Both the position numbers and the translations under genes were made by a program. Below are positions 16,119-24,703 of a DNA stretch of 64,000 bases, one piece after another. The stretch lies in the NCBI GenBank assembly GCA_031292035.1, contig JARLHX010000283.1, positions 1 to 64,000 on the forward strand, written 5' to 3'. The stretch is from Negativicutes bacterium. Lineage in GTDB: Bacteria; Bacillota_C; Negativicutes; Sporomusales_B; JARLHX01. Within the stretch, counting starts at the first letter, position 1; the number at the start of each line of letters is the position of its first letter. The notes beneath the pieces are model-generated. The model saw only the letters and a program-made list of their open reading frames with translations, did no database searches and was not told where the DNA came from.

Positions 16119-17396
16119 ATGGGTAGGACTATAGTGGAAAAGATCCTTAGTATTCATTCGAATACTGATGCTTTAGCGGGAGACGTTGTTATTGCCGACA
16201 TTGATTTCGTTATGATGCATGACATTAATGGACCGCAGGTTGTGGATTGTTTTAGAGAGCTAAAAACAGAATTAAAACTTTCTCCTCGGAACGTCGCTGT
16301 AGTACTTGACCATTTTGCTCCATGTCCAATATTTAGTGCCGCTAATCTTCACAAGAAGTTGCGACAATTTGCCAAAGAATTTGGAACAGTTCTTTATGAG
16401 CCAGGAGAGGGCATCTGTCATCAATTGTTAGTGGAAAAAGGTCACATTTATCCCGGCATGCTTGCAGTGGGTACTGATTCGCATACCCTTGCTTATGGTG
16501 CTCTCAATGCCGTCGGTGTTGCAATGGGCGCTTCTGAAGCAGCGGTTATCTTGGCGTCAAAGCGCTGCTGGCTGAAAGTCCCTGAAACGGTGAAGATCAA
16601 TCTGACCGGCCGAATGTCGTCCCTCGTTAGTGCCAAAGACATCGCCTTGCACTTGATCGGATTGTTGACCGAGCAGGGGGCGATATATCAATGTATCGAG
16701 TTTGGTGGAGAAGCTCTCAAAGACCTATCGATAGAAAGTAGACTTGTACTCTGCATTATGATGGCTGAAATCGGTGCAAAGACAGCAGTTATGCCAGGCG
16801 ATGATGTTTTGGCCAGATGGTTGACTGGGCGGGGGATGGGTGAGTTTGCCTTTGTGCAATCGGACGCTGATGCTTCCTATGCGCGGGTTATCGATATTGA
16901 TATTTCCATCCTGGGCCCCAAGGTTTCCTGTCATCCTAATATTGACCATGTAGTGGACGTCGCAGCTCTGCGCGACAAAAAGGTCGACCAAATTATTATC
17001 GGTTGCTGTACCAACGGTCGGATGGAAGATTTCCGGGCAGCAGCCACCATCCTGCAGGGAAGAGTTATTCACCCAGACACACGGTTGATTGTCGTTCCTG
17101 CGTCCAGAATTATTCTTGAAGAGCTTGTCGCATCAGGAATTCTCTCCATCTTCATCAAAGCCGGTGCTGTTATCTATCCGCCTGGCTGCGGCCCGTGCGC
17201 CGGACTACACGGTGGATTAGTCGGTGATGGTGAGGTGGTCCTCAGCACCACGAATCGCAATATGCGAGGTCGAATGGGCAGTAACAAGGCCGAAATATAT
17301 ATATCATCACCGAATGTTGCGGCCTTCACGGCCCTTACGGGCAAAATCAATGCTGCATTCGTAGGAGGTGATAGTCAGCATGATATTTCACGGTAA
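16119..17396 (+). CDS. Aconitase-superfamily dehydratase, large subunit (LeuC/DmdA-like)
   Basis: The 425-residue protein has the aconitase-fold signatures HDINGPQVVDCFRELK, VGTDSHTLAYGALNAVGVAMGASEAA, IIIGCCTNGRMEDFRAAA and YPPGCGPCAGLHGG. The Cys in CCTNG and GCGPC ligate the 4Fe-4S cluster that binds the substrate hydroxyl. Members of this length with a separate small subunit include isopropylmalate isomerase, homoaconitase and 2,3-dimethylmalate dehydratase (DmdAB). No leucine or lysine biosynthesis neighbours exist; the enolase and ferredoxin genes downstream point to catabolism of a hydroxy-dicarboxylic acid. The ribosome site is AAAGGAGG. It overlaps the small subunit by 17 bases. Confidence 0.88.
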   Translation: MGRTIVEKILSIHSNTDALAGDVVIADIDFVMMHDINGPQVVDCFRELKTELKLSPRNVAVVLDHFAPCPIFSAANLHKKLRQFAKEFGTVLYEPGEGICHQLLVEKGHIYPGMLAVGTDSHTLAYGALNAVGVAMGASEAAVILASKRCWLKVPETVKINLTGRMSSLVSAKDIALHLIGLLTEQGAIYQCIEFGGEALKDLSIESRLVLCIMMAEIGAKTAVMPGDDVLARWLTGRGMGEFAFVQSDADASYARVIDIDISILGPKVSCHPNIDHVVDVAALRDKKVDQIIIGCCTNGRMEDFRAAATILQGRVIHPDTRLIVVPASRIILEELVASGILSIFIKAGAVIYPPGCGPCAGLHGGLVGDGEVVLSTTNRNMRGRMGSNKAEIYISSPNVAAFTALTGKINAAFVGGDSQHDISR

Positions 17397-17886
17397 AGCC
17401 CACGTTTTTGGTGATAACATTAGCGCCGACTATATTATTTCTGCCAAATATCTCGGTAAAACGGCGAAAATATCCGATCTTATTCCTTATGTGTTTGAAG
17501 ATATCCAACCTGATTTTTTTGAGCGGGTTATAGCGGGTGATATCATAGTGGCCGGCGACAATTTTGGAGCAGGTTCTTCGCGGGAACATGCTGCCCAACT
17601 ACTTAAAGTCTTGAACGTCGGCTGTGTGGTGGCTAGATCTTTCGGCAGGAATTTTTTTCGAAATGCGGCCAATCACGGATTGCCTCTCGTTGAGATGGAC
17701 TGGAACGGAATTGAACAAGGTGACAGCCTATCAATCGATCTTAATCTTGGCGTAATCAACAATGAGACTAGGTCACAGCTTTCTAACTTCAAATCACTGC
17801 CACCAATTATGGCTGTTATTCTTCGCGCGGGTGGCCTAATACCCTACTTTAAAATGAACAAGACATTGCCTGGACATCCAGGTTAA
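17380..17886 (+). CDS. Aconitase-superfamily dehydratase, small subunit (LeuD/DmdB-like)
   Basis: The 168-residue swivel-domain protein has GKAHVFGDNISADYIISAKYL, AGDNFGAGSSREHAAQLLKVL (the GSSREHA loop that contacts the substrate) and VARSFGRNFFRNAANHGLPLVE. It starts at ATG 17380, with GGAGGTG upstream inside the large-subunit gene. The two are therefore coupled and form a heterodimer. In this superfamily the small subunit sets substrate specificity through the loop after strand 2 (here YLGKTAKISDLIP). Leu-type YLRT is absent, so isopropylmalate is unlikely. Function is inferred as dehydration or hydration of a branched hydroxy acid. Confidence 0.87.
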   Translation: MIFHGKAHVFGDNISADYIISAKYLGKTAKISDLIPYVFEDIQPDFFERVIAGDIIVAGDNFGAGSSREHAAQLLKVLNVGCVVARSFGRNFFRNAANHGLPLVEMDWNGIEQGDSLSIDLNLGVINNETRSQLSNFKSLPPIMAVILRAGGLIPYFKMNKTLPGHPG

Positions 17887-17981
17887 ATGCCTGTAATGGA
17901 AAGTATGTCAAAAGGTAGGGGCGATTTTGGGGGACAGGATGTTTGCTGAATAGTTAATATAAAAAGTATGGAGGTTTCCAA

Positions 17982-19067
17982 ATGCAGATTACTAATATCC
18001 GAACTCGATTGTTATCAGTTCCTTTTGATAGACCTATTACGACAGCGACGTTCTCTGTTAATCACAAAGATATAGTTGTTATTGAGGTTGATACAGACGC
18101 GGGCATCACAGGAATGAGTTATATTATGACTTTAGGGCGCGGCATCCATGCCTTAAAAGCAGTGATTGATTATGAGATTCGGAGTTTAGTGATTGATGAA
18201 GATCCACTTTATAGACAAAAAATATGGAAAAAATTGTGGTGGGGTCTTCATAAAATCGGCCGAAAAGGAGCAGCAATTTACGCAATTTCTGCTATAGACG
18301 TAGCATTGTGGGACATTGCCGGTAAAATGACGAATCAGTCGATTCACCAGATGCTTGGCCCAGCCTGTGACAGTATAGAAGCCTATGGTGGTGGCGGCTG
18401 GCTATATATGTCCATTGATGACATGCTGGAAGAAGTGAATACCTTTAAACAAAAATTCGGTTTTAAGGCATACAAGATGAGGGCTGGCTCAACCAACTGG
18501 CGCCAAGATGTAGATCGCATTCGCGCGCTACGAGAAGCCTTTGGCTATGATTTAGAGATTATGGTCGATTTAAATCAGGGACTGGACGTTCCGTCCTCGA
18601 TTATACTGGGAAGAGAGTTGGAAAAGCTGGGGGTATTTTGGTTCGAAGAACCCATTCATGCCGATGACATTGGGGGCTTAAGTGACATAGCGGCTACTCT
18701 TGATATGCGAGTTGTTGCCGGTGAGAACGAATATGGTCGTTATGGATATAAAGACTTAATTAATCGCAAGGCAGCGGATATTTTGCAAATTGATTTACAG
18801 CGCGTCGGCGGTATAACAGAATGGATGCGTGTTGCCAATACAGCAGATACAATGGGAATCAAGGTTACCCCGCATCTATTTTGGGAAATCTCAGTTCAAC
18901 TCACTTGTGCGACCACTAATTCGATTTATATTGAATATATGGACTGGCTTGACAATTGTTTCGAAGAACTCCCGGAAATTAAAGGCGGACATATTCACGC
19001 TTGGAAAAAGCCGGGACATGGACTAAAGTTCCGGGATGAGATTATGAAGAATTACGAAATTAAATGA
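17982..19067 (+). CDS. Mandelate-racemase subgroup enolase-superfamily enzyme
   Basis: The 361-residue protein carries all acid/base and metal residues at positions shifted by one from Pseudomonas mandelate racemase. Lys165 is the KxK base (but the partner is Arg167), Asp196, Glu222 and Glu248 are the Mg ligands, Asp271-His298 is the dyad and Glu318 the acid. It therefore abstracts the alpha-proton of a carboxylate and either epimerises it or eliminates water (acid-sugar dehydratase type). KMR instead of KxK is a notable difference. It is cytosolic. The ribosome site is GGAGG. It follows the aconitase pair by 95 bases, which suggests a joint pathway for a hydroxy or sugar acid. Confidence 0.85.
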   Translation: MQITNIRTRLLSVPFDRPITTATFSVNHKDIVVIEVDTDAGITGMSYIMTLGRGIHALKAVIDYEIRSLVIDEDPLYRQKIWKKLWWGLHKIGRKGAAIYAISAIDVALWDIAGKMTNQSIHQMLGPACDSIEAYGGGGWLYMSIDDMLEEVNTFKQKFGFKAYKMRAGSTNWRQDVDRIRALREAFGYDLEIMVDLNQGLDVPSSIILGRELEKLGVFWFEEPIHADDIGGLSDIAATLDMRVVAGENEYGRYGYKDLINRKAADILQIDLQRVGGITEWMRVANTADTMGIKVTPHLFWEISVQLTCATTNSIYIEYMDWLDNCFEELPEIKGGHIHAWKKPGHGLKFRDEIMKNYEIK

Positions 19068-19191
19068 TTAGGCTGAAACAAAATTTAATGCAACAACGGG
19101 CTCATCAACATGCGACTGCTACGTATGTCGGTAGCAGGTAATCTAGCACTGTGGAGCCGGGCGTGAATATTCAAAACTAGGAGGTTAGCAT

Positions 19192-19911
19192 ATGTTAATT
19201 AATCAGGAAACATGCCTTGCTTGTGGCCAATGTGTGTCGCGCTGTCCGGTAGGTGCGATCAAATCTACGGATGCCGGGGTGCAAATTGATCAGGACGAAT
19301 GCGTGGAATGTGGTGTCTGTAAACGTTGGCGAATATGCCCGTCAGAATCATTTGAGCAGCAGGAGCTTGAATGGCCACGATCCATCCGCAAATTCATGAG
19401 TGATGTCCAGGCCGTTTCAGCGGCGACTATGATACCAGGTCGTGGCACCGAAGAAATGAAGACAAATGATGTTACCGGTCGTTTTAAAAAAGGCTGGGTC
19501 GGTATCGCAGTTGAATTGGGGCGGCCTGGGGTCGCGACTCGTCTCTATGATGTGGAAAAAGTTGCCATGGCGGTTGCTAAAGATGGGGTCATTTTTGAGG
19601 AAGGAAACCCGATCACCAGCCTAATCGCTGATCTTAAAACCGGAAAATTTAAAGAAGAAGTACTGAATGAACGCGTTTTGTCAAGTATCGTGGAATTTAC
19701 CGTGCCACTGGAAAAGGTGGCGGCAAGTCTCAACCGGATTCAAGAGGTTACAGACGATTTGGACACCGTTTATAGTCTTGACATATGTTCTACTGTTGCC
19801 GAAGATGGCAGCATTCCCCATGAAAAAATCATTGCAGAGCTTGGTATGTGGCAGTCTCCTAATGGCAAAACCAACATAGGCCTTGGCAGGCCCTTAGCAA
19901 AGGAGGCATAG
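19192..19911 (+). CDS. Ferredoxin-domain protein with unknown C-terminal domain
   Basis: The 239-residue protein begins with CLACGQCVSRCPVGAI and CVECGVCKRWRICP. This is two 4Fe-4S motifs of ferredoxin type, the second with an insertion (CKRWRIC). It is followed by about 180 residues of unknown fold (RKFMSDVQAVSAATMIPGRG, GRFKKGWVGIAVELGRPGV, FTVPLEKVAASLNRI). The start ATG has AGGAGG upstream and the gene is coupled to the next (4-base gap). The pair appears to be a unit; the electron acceptor is unknown. Confidence 0.7.
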   Translation: MLINQETCLACGQCVSRCPVGAIKSTDAGVQIDQDECVECGVCKRWRICPSESFEQQELEWPRSIRKFMSDVQAVSAATMIPGRGTEEMKTNDVTGRFKKGWVGIAVELGRPGVATRLYDVEKVAMAVAKDGVIFEEGNPITSLIADLKTGKFKEEVLNERVLSSIVEFTVPLEKVAASLNRIQEVTDDLDTVYSLDICSTVAEDGSIPHEKIIAELGMWQSPNGKTNIGLGRPLAKEA

Positions 19912-19914
19912 AAG

Positions 19915-20550
19915 ATGACACATTCACTTCACCGGGTTGGCAGTAGAGAAAACCTCAAAAAGGACTGGGTTCTTCTTTGCATGGCATCCAAAGGGATTAA
20001 TGACCAGCCAGATGCTATCCATAGATTGAGAAGATTTTTAGAGTTGTGCCTAAAAAATAACTGTGTCGCGCTGGGCGATGCCAAGTTTGGCAACAAATAT
20101 CATCAGGGAAGCGTGGAAGCTGTGCTGAATAACCTTGTTGTACGTTCGATAGTGACCGCTTCTTTTAACAACATGGATTCAATTATTGCTATGCTGCATG
20201 ATCTTAAAAAAGAAGATTTAGGGCTGTCGGTTGTGGTATCAGGGTTGGTCGACGAGACTAGGGAGTGTTGTTCCAAAACTGGATTAAAGATGCATACTGT
20301 TGAGCATTCGCTGGGCCGTTTTGGAAAGACGGAGAAGCTTCCGCCAGAGCATATTTTGGAGATGACCACTATGTGTGGCCACGGGATGGGTTCAGCGAAT
20401 TTTATTCGTGAGGCCATTGAAGAGGTCAAGTATAAGCGAATGACTCCGAAACAAGCTGCTGAAGAAATGTTTAAGCCTTGTTTGTGCGGTATATTCAATA
20501 CCACTCGGGCGGCAGAACTTATCGTGGAGGCTGTTCGCAAAGGACTGTAA
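19915..20550 (+). CDS. Unknown 211-residue Cys-rich protein paired with the ferredoxin
   Basis: It has no recognised family. Residues 60-130 have a VNLG/ALGDAKFGNKYHQGS and SIVTASFNNMD pattern compatible with an alpha/beta fold. The C-terminal third has CGHGMGSANFIREAIEEVKYKR and FKPCLCGIFNTTRAAELIV, that is C-x2-H plus C-L-C. It starts three bases after the ferredoxin stop (AAAGGAGG inside the preceding gene). Tight coupling predicts an obligate partner. A metal site is likely; I cannot tell more. Confidence 0.65.
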   Translation: MTHSLHRVGSRENLKKDWVLLCMASKGINDQPDAIHRLRRFLELCLKNNCVALGDAKFGNKYHQGSVEAVLNNLVVRSIVTASFNNMDSIIAMLHDLKKEDLGLSVVVSGLVDETRECCSKTGLKMHTVEHSLGRFGKTEKLPPEHILEMTTMCGHGMGSANFIREAIEEVKYKRMTPKQAAEEMFKPCLCGIFNTTRAAELIVEAVRKGL

Positions 20551-20662
20551 TCATGAATCCGGACTTGGTGAAGAGAGTGTCAAAGTCTTGACCACTACAA
20601 GACCTGTGATAAGTTGAGGCCAGGCGCATCGGGAATATTTTGAAGCGGGAGAGTGAACAGTT

Positions 20663-21364
20663 ATGATAGAAATAATTCAGCAAATGGTCCAACAATATGG
20701 CGGGTTCATGGCAGTTGCGGATTTGCGTGATGTTAATGTGAGCCTGAGGGAAGAACATCAGACCTACTTTAGGGATTTTACCAGAGGGATTGCCATTGGT
20801 ATGCCACTAATTAGATCAATGACCAATCTGGTAGCCTATCATCAGGACCCCGGCTTGACACATGCCTTTGATAATCATTACTTGGCCCAGATTAGTCCTC
20901 ATCTTGAAAATCTATCTTTATCCGTAGGACTAAGGTTGCAAGAACAGGGATACAAAAGCTTCGTTATGGTTGCTCGTGGACGATCCTATAAAGAGCCACC
21001 TTATGTACTTATTAACAATGTTATGATTGGGTGGCTGGCGGGTATTGGATATATGGGAAAAAGTGGTCTGTTAATTCATGAGAAATATGGACCGCGATTT
21101 CGTTTGAACGTAGTTTTAACGGATGCGCCTTTAGAACCGGTAGGAAAACCGGTCAAAATTGAAGGTTTCTGCGAAAATTGCACAAAATGTGTTGAGGCAT
21201 GCCCCTCTAAGGCGATTACTGGTCAAAAATTCGATTGGAACAGTCCTGACAAAAAAATCAATCGCGCTGAGAATTGCGGCAAATATCGCGACCATCGAGG
21301 TAAAACACTCAACTCCAGAATTTGTAACGTGTGCCAGTATGTTTGCCCGGCAGGAACTCTTTAA
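20663..21364 (+). CDS. QueG-like 4Fe-4S protein, short paralogue
   Basis: The 233-residue protein has GWLAGIGYMGKSGLLIHEKYGPRFRLNVVLTD, then CENCTKCVEACPSKAI and CNVCQYVCPAG. This is the two-cluster half of epoxyqueuosine reductase/reductive-dehalogenase relatives. Unlike its 291-residue paralogue at 11759, the second motif here (CNVCQYVCP) is complete. The N-terminal cobalamin-binding part of QueG is shortened (MAVADLRDVNVSLREEH). It ends the second half of the island, mirroring the QueG-like gene in the first half. Role: probably electron transfer in the pathway (inference). The ribosome site is GGGAGAG. Confidence 0.75.
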   Translation: MIEIIQQMVQQYGGFMAVADLRDVNVSLREEHQTYFRDFTRGIAIGMPLIRSMTNLVAYHQDPGLTHAFDNHYLAQISPHLENLSLSVGLRLQEQGYKSFVMVARGRSYKEPPYVLINNVMIGWLAGIGYMGKSGLLIHEKYGPRFRLNVVLTDAPLEPVGKPVKIEGFCENCTKCVEACPSKAITGQKFDWNSPDKKINRAENCGKYRDHRGKTLNSRICNVCQYVCPAGTL

Positions 21365-21771
21365 CAACAGATAACTCACCAGAGAATAAGATGTTTTAGT
21401 TTTAAAGGTGGGCACCTTCAGGTGTCGATACCTCTGTGCAAAGGATAATAATTAATGCCGTTTGCTCTTAGTTAGTTACTAACTTTAATTTATTCATCCA
21501 CAAATCATGGATACCCTGGAAGCAGTAAGTTTGCTGCATTTCTTAGTTACCAACTTAATTAAATGCAAACATTCCTTAAAAATAGCAAGAAGACGCGGCA
21601 GATGTAATCGTCGACTCTCAAGCAGGAGCTGCGGCAAAATAACGACTCCCACTTACAGGGCGACCACGGAGGATCGTTTATCCTTCGTGGTCGCCGTTCG
21701 TTTGTAGAAGATGATCGTTCGCATCGCTCGGCAGAGCTCTGAAGATATTCGAGCACAGTTTATGAATGAAG
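21365..21771. other. Non-coding stretch with repeats and a hairpin
   Basis: No gene is supported. It contains two related AT-rich motifs, TTAGTTAGTTACTAAC (about 21468-21485) and TTAGTTACCAACTTAA (about 21542-21558). A hairpin follows, with 15-base arms GCGACCACGGAGGAT / ATCCTTCGTGGTCGC and loop CGTTT at 21660-21694 (one wobble pair). It could hold an operator region or an unannotated RNA. Confidence 0.5.
21660..21694 (+). terminator. 15-bp hairpin, possible terminator
   Basis: Arms 21660-21674 and 21680-21694 pair with one G-T wobble, with loop CGTTT. CGTTCGTTTG follows, a weak T-tail, so terminator function on the plus strand is uncertain. Confidence 0.5.
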
Positions 21772-21805
21772 AAGCCCCCTTTCGCTGTCTGGCGAAAGGG
21801 GGCTT
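21772..21805 (-). terminator. Terminator of the chemoreceptor gene
   Basis: A perfect 14-bp stem AAGCCCCCTTTCGC / GCGAAAGGGGGCTT with a 6-base loop lies just past the end of the minus-strand gene at 21810. The stem's own TT and a short following tract form the tail. Confidence 0.7.
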
Positions 21806-21809
21806 TGGG

Positions 21810-23510
21810 TTATATCTTGAATTTTGCTACAGCGACTTGTAGATCTGCAGCCATCTGGGCCAAGGCCTCGCTGGAGGAGGACATCTGCTGCATCGTGGCC
21901 GACTGTTCTTCGGTGGCCGCAGACACAGTCTGCGTTTGTGCAGCAGATCCACTACTGATTGTTTCGATGTTGGCCACCGTCTGCTTCATCTGCAGGGAGG
22001 CTGCCCTGATCTGGTTGAGCGCATTGGTGGTTCTCTTTGTCTCTTCGGCCATCTTGCCGATCATGTCGGCGATGCTGGCAAAAGAATTTCCTGCTTCGTT
22101 CACCGCCGCAACCCCGTTTTTGACGTCCTCTTCGCCTCGGCTCATCGCGCTAACGGCAGTCTGGATATTGCTATTATTGGCAGCTAGCAGTTCACGGATT
22201 TCCTGGGCGGCTCTTTGCGAACCCTCCGCCAGCTTCCTGACCTCTTCGGCGACGACCGCAAAGCCTCTGCCTGATTCTCCGGCTCTCGCCGCTTCGATGG
22301 CGGCATTCAGCGCCAATAGATTGGTTTGGTTGGCGATACCGGTGATGACGCTCATAATCTGGTCAATCTGTTTAGAACTTTCCTCCACCTTGACGACAGC
22401 CTCGGCCACCTGACCGGCGCTTACGCCGATGTGGTTCATCTGGGCGACGGCTTCCTTGATGATGCCCTTGCCTTGTTCGGTTCCGGCTACCGCCCGGCTA
22501 CCGATCTCGGTAACTGTCGACGCCATGGTGACGGCGTCGTCAATGTTATGTTCGACTCTGTCAGCCATCTCAAAGGATTTATGGACGGCCTTAGATTGTT
22601 CTTCCGCTCCCTTGGCAACTTCGGTGATGGCATTTGCCACCTGGTTTGCGGCTTGGGCCGACTGGCCGGTGCTCGCCGTGAATTCTTGCGAGGAAGCGGC
22701 AAGTTGTTCGGCGTTACTGGAGATCGTCTTTACGACTCCCTTCAAAACGTTCTTCATGGCGATGATCGAATCTAAGACGGCGCCAAGTTCATCGTTGACC
22801 GTATTATGGGCATCCGACTGTGACAGGTCAAGCTTGCCGAGGTCTTCGACAACCTTTTTGACGGTGCCTATCCGTTTGGTTAGCTGCCGGCCATACCAAA
22901 ATGTGATGGCAAAGATGGCGAGGATGATGAAGATACCGGCAATCGTAATAAATCTTGTCGCAGTAACTTGTTTATTTGTAATGCTCTTAACCCGTGCATT
23001 CATCGAATTTGTTTGCATCTCTGCCAACGACTCGAACTGCTTGTCCAGCGCAGTGCCTGCGGGTCTGGCGATGGCTACCGCAGCTTCCATTAGAGCAGGA
23101 TCTTTCTTCTCATACGCGTCGTTGACTTTCTTTGTGCCGTCGGCATATGTGTCGATCATCTTCAGTAGATTATCCCCTTCGGCCCGCAGCTTTGGGTTGC
23201 TGGCCGCAGTACTTGTTACCCAGGGAGTCATTGCCTCACGCATCTTGTTTATGCTCTCAAGAGCCTGATCTCGGAATTTCGTGTTGCCTGTCATCAGATA
23301 TCCCCGGTTATCGGCCAGGCTGGACGCGAAGGTATGGTGCATATCCATCAGGATAACCGTCCGTCTTGCAGTGTGATTGATCACGTCTTCGTAATCGTTG
23401 CTGGTTGCCGAGAATGTATATAGACAGAAGCCGAATAATATACTCAAGATAATGATGGGGACACCAAAAAACACCGCCATACCCTGGGCGATTGTAGTTT
23501 TACGTTTCAT
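21810..23510 (-). CDS. Methyl-accepting chemotaxis protein
   Basis: The 566-residue chemoreceptor has an N-terminal TM helix (about residues 8-30). A periplasmic four-helix-bundle sensor follows ([20 protein letters not shown] to about 185), then TM2 (about 190-215) and HAMP ([17 protein letters not shown]). The long coiled-coil signalling domain has its hairpin tip [41 protein letters not shown]. It senses a small ligand outside the cytoplasmic membrane and controls CheA. The start ATG has AAGAGGTG upstream. No che genes are in the window; it lies between the catabolic island and a phosphatase and may sense an island substrate (inference). Confidence 0.93.
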   Translation of the reverse strand: MKRKTTIAQGMAVFFGVPIIILSILFGFCLYTFSATSNDYEDVINHTARRTVILMDMHHTFASSLADNRGYLMTGNTKFRDQALESINKMREAMTPWVTSTAASNPKLRAEGDNLLKMIDTYADGTKKVNDAYEKKDPALMEAAVAIARPAGTALDKQFESLAEMQTNSMNARVKSITNKQVTATRFITIAGIFIILAIFAITFWYGRQLTKRIGTVKKVVEDLGKLDLSQSDAHNTVNDELGAVLDSIIAMKNVLKGVVKTISSNAEQLAASSQEFTASTGQSAQAANQVANAITEVAKGAEEQSKAVHKSFEMADRVEHNIDDAVTMASTVTEIGSRAVAGTEQGKGIIKEAVAQMNHIGVSAGQVAEAVVKVEESSKQIDQIMSVITGIANQTNLLALNAAIEAARAGESGRGFAVVAEEVRKLAEGSQRAAQEIRELLAANNSNIQTAVSAMSRGEEDVKNGVAAVNEAGNSFASIADMIGKMAEETKRTTNALNQIRAASLQMKQTVANIETISSGSAAQTQTVSAATEEQSATMQQMSSSSEALAQMAADLQVAVAKFKI

Positions 23511-23639
23511 TAAGACACCTCTTTCTTTAAATTGTGCATAAGAAAATTGTAGCTTTATGTCGATAATTATACAATATTTTAAAATGATTGTATAAGTTTT
23601 TGCGGAAAAATGTGCAATTTCTTGACTGTGCCAATGATG

Positions 23640-24293
23640 TTATTGCTTTCGTACGAATTTGGCAAAGCGATGAACCAGTAAAAGAGTGAATGACAAAATA
23701 AATCCGCTTGCAAGAAATCCGGCGATGATATCAGTTGGATAATGTACATTCAGATAAATACGGCTGAGGCCCATGAGTATAGTAATCACCACTCCGACTG
23801 TGACTGCCATGCTGCCGCTAACCTTTGAAACGGTATGGCGAGATATCAGGTATGCGACCGAGATACAGAAGGCGAAGGATATCATTGCATGTCCGCTCGG
23901 GAAACTGTAATCCCTAATATATGGCATCGGGCGGGGACGCTGGAAAAAGTTTTTTAACATAGGATTGCCTATATATGCGAAAGAATTAACGGTAACAAAT
24001 AGTACTAATTGAAGCGCTATAGTTTTAAAACTGGAAGTCTTGAAAATTGCGGCGGTCATTATACCCAAACCTGCTATGGCAATCGCTGCAATCATTACTA
24101 CTTTGGGTTGACCGACCATAGCCAGAAATTCAGATAACGAAGTGAGCGCGTCGGATTTGTAGCTTTGGACCCAACCCGAAATCATATTGTCGAAAGGCAT
24201 GGTTTTATCGCCTGTCACCAGCATACTAACAATAGCAAAGCCGACAAGACAGGCCAACAGCCATGAAAAAATAAAAGAAGTGTCTTTTCTCAT
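23640..24293 (-). CDS. PAP2-type membrane phosphatase
   Basis: The 217-residue protein has about six TM helices and the PAP2 signatures: KNFFQRPRPMPYI (KxxxxxxRP), FPSGHAMISFAFCIS (PSGH) and GLSRIYLNVHYPTDIIAGF (SRxxxxxHxxxD). Such enzymes hydrolyse lipid pyrophosphates such as undecaprenyl pyrophosphate or phosphatidic acid at the outer face of the membrane. The gene is divergent from the iron region. The start ATG follows a short leader; the ribosome site is weak. Confidence 0.9.
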   Translation of the reverse strand: MRKDTSFIFSWLLACLVGFAIVSMLVTGDKTMPFDNMISGWVQSYKSDALTSLSEFLAMVGQPKVVMIAAIAIAGLGIMTAAIFKTSSFKTIALQLVLFVTVNSFAYIGNPMLKNFFQRPRPMPYIRDYSFPSGHAMISFAFCISVAYLISRHTVSKVSGSMAVTVGVVITILMGLSRIYLNVHYPTDIIAGFLASGFILSFTLLLVHRFAKFVRKQ

Positions 24294-24487
24294 CTAATCA
24301 CCTTGCGTTCAACGTTTCAAACGCCATTGTATGTGGGTCAAACTTCTGTTGGTAAGCAAAAAGATGTTGAGAATTGTTGTTGCCTTCAAACACCGAGAAG
24401 CGGAAATCCGACGGGTTAATAGATCGATGACGAGAAATCGCAGATGGTTAAAGAAGGAAATTATTTGGCTAAACACGATTTTGTATA

Positions 24488-24539
24488 TTGACAATGCAGA
24501 AGAGTTGAATTATGATTAATGAGAATGATTATTATAATC
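24488..24539 (+). promoter_or_regulatory. Perfect promoter with Fur box over the start site
   Basis: TTGACA (24488-24493) and TATGAT (24511-24516) are separated by 17 bases. GAGAATGATTATTATAATC at 24521-24539 matches the Fur consensus GATAATGATAATCATTATC at about 15 of 19 positions and covers the predicted transcription start, so iron-replete Fur should repress it. Confidence 0.75.
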
Positions 24540-24650
24540 AAAGAGCGATGCATATAGTGCGGAATCGTAAATGGGTAATTCTGAGGACATCGATAGTCTT
24601 ACCCATTGTTCCCGTATTGTCGAACATAAGGCGACAATATTTTATTTCTC
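24523..24650 (+). ncRNA. Candidate Fur-regulated small RNA (about 125 nt)
   Basis: From the predicted start near 24523 the transcript would fold into stem 24571-24578 / 24599-24606 (ATGGGTAA / TTACCCAT). A terminator hairpin, 24615-24622 / 24632-24639, follows (TATTGTCG / CGACAATA) and then TTTTATTTCTC. No reading frame with a ribosome site is present. It resembles iron-regulated sRNAs in genomic logic, not in sequence. Alternatively it is an attenuator in the feoA leader. Confidence 0.5.
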
Positions 24651-24659
24651 TTCATCGCT

Positions 24660-24678
24660 GAGAATGATTTTCATTAAT
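24660..24678 (+). promoter_or_regulatory. Fur box directly upstream of feoA
   Basis: GAGAATGATTTTCATTAAT agrees well with the Fur consensus. It lies 26 bases before the feoA ATG, downstream of the terminator hairpin, so feoA may have its own Fur-controlled start with a weak -35/-10 (TTCATC...TTAATA). Confidence 0.7.
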
Positions 24679-24703
24679 AATAAGCGTGAGAGGGTGTTCC
24701 GAT

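Noticed and set aside
22429..23268. 279-codon plus-strand frame opposite the chemoreceptor
   Set aside because: Shadow of the well-supported minus-strand MCP gene; no ribosome site or domain.
24331..24519. 62-codon frame upstream of feoA
   Set aside because: It overlaps the strong promoter, lacks a ribosome site and resembles no family.
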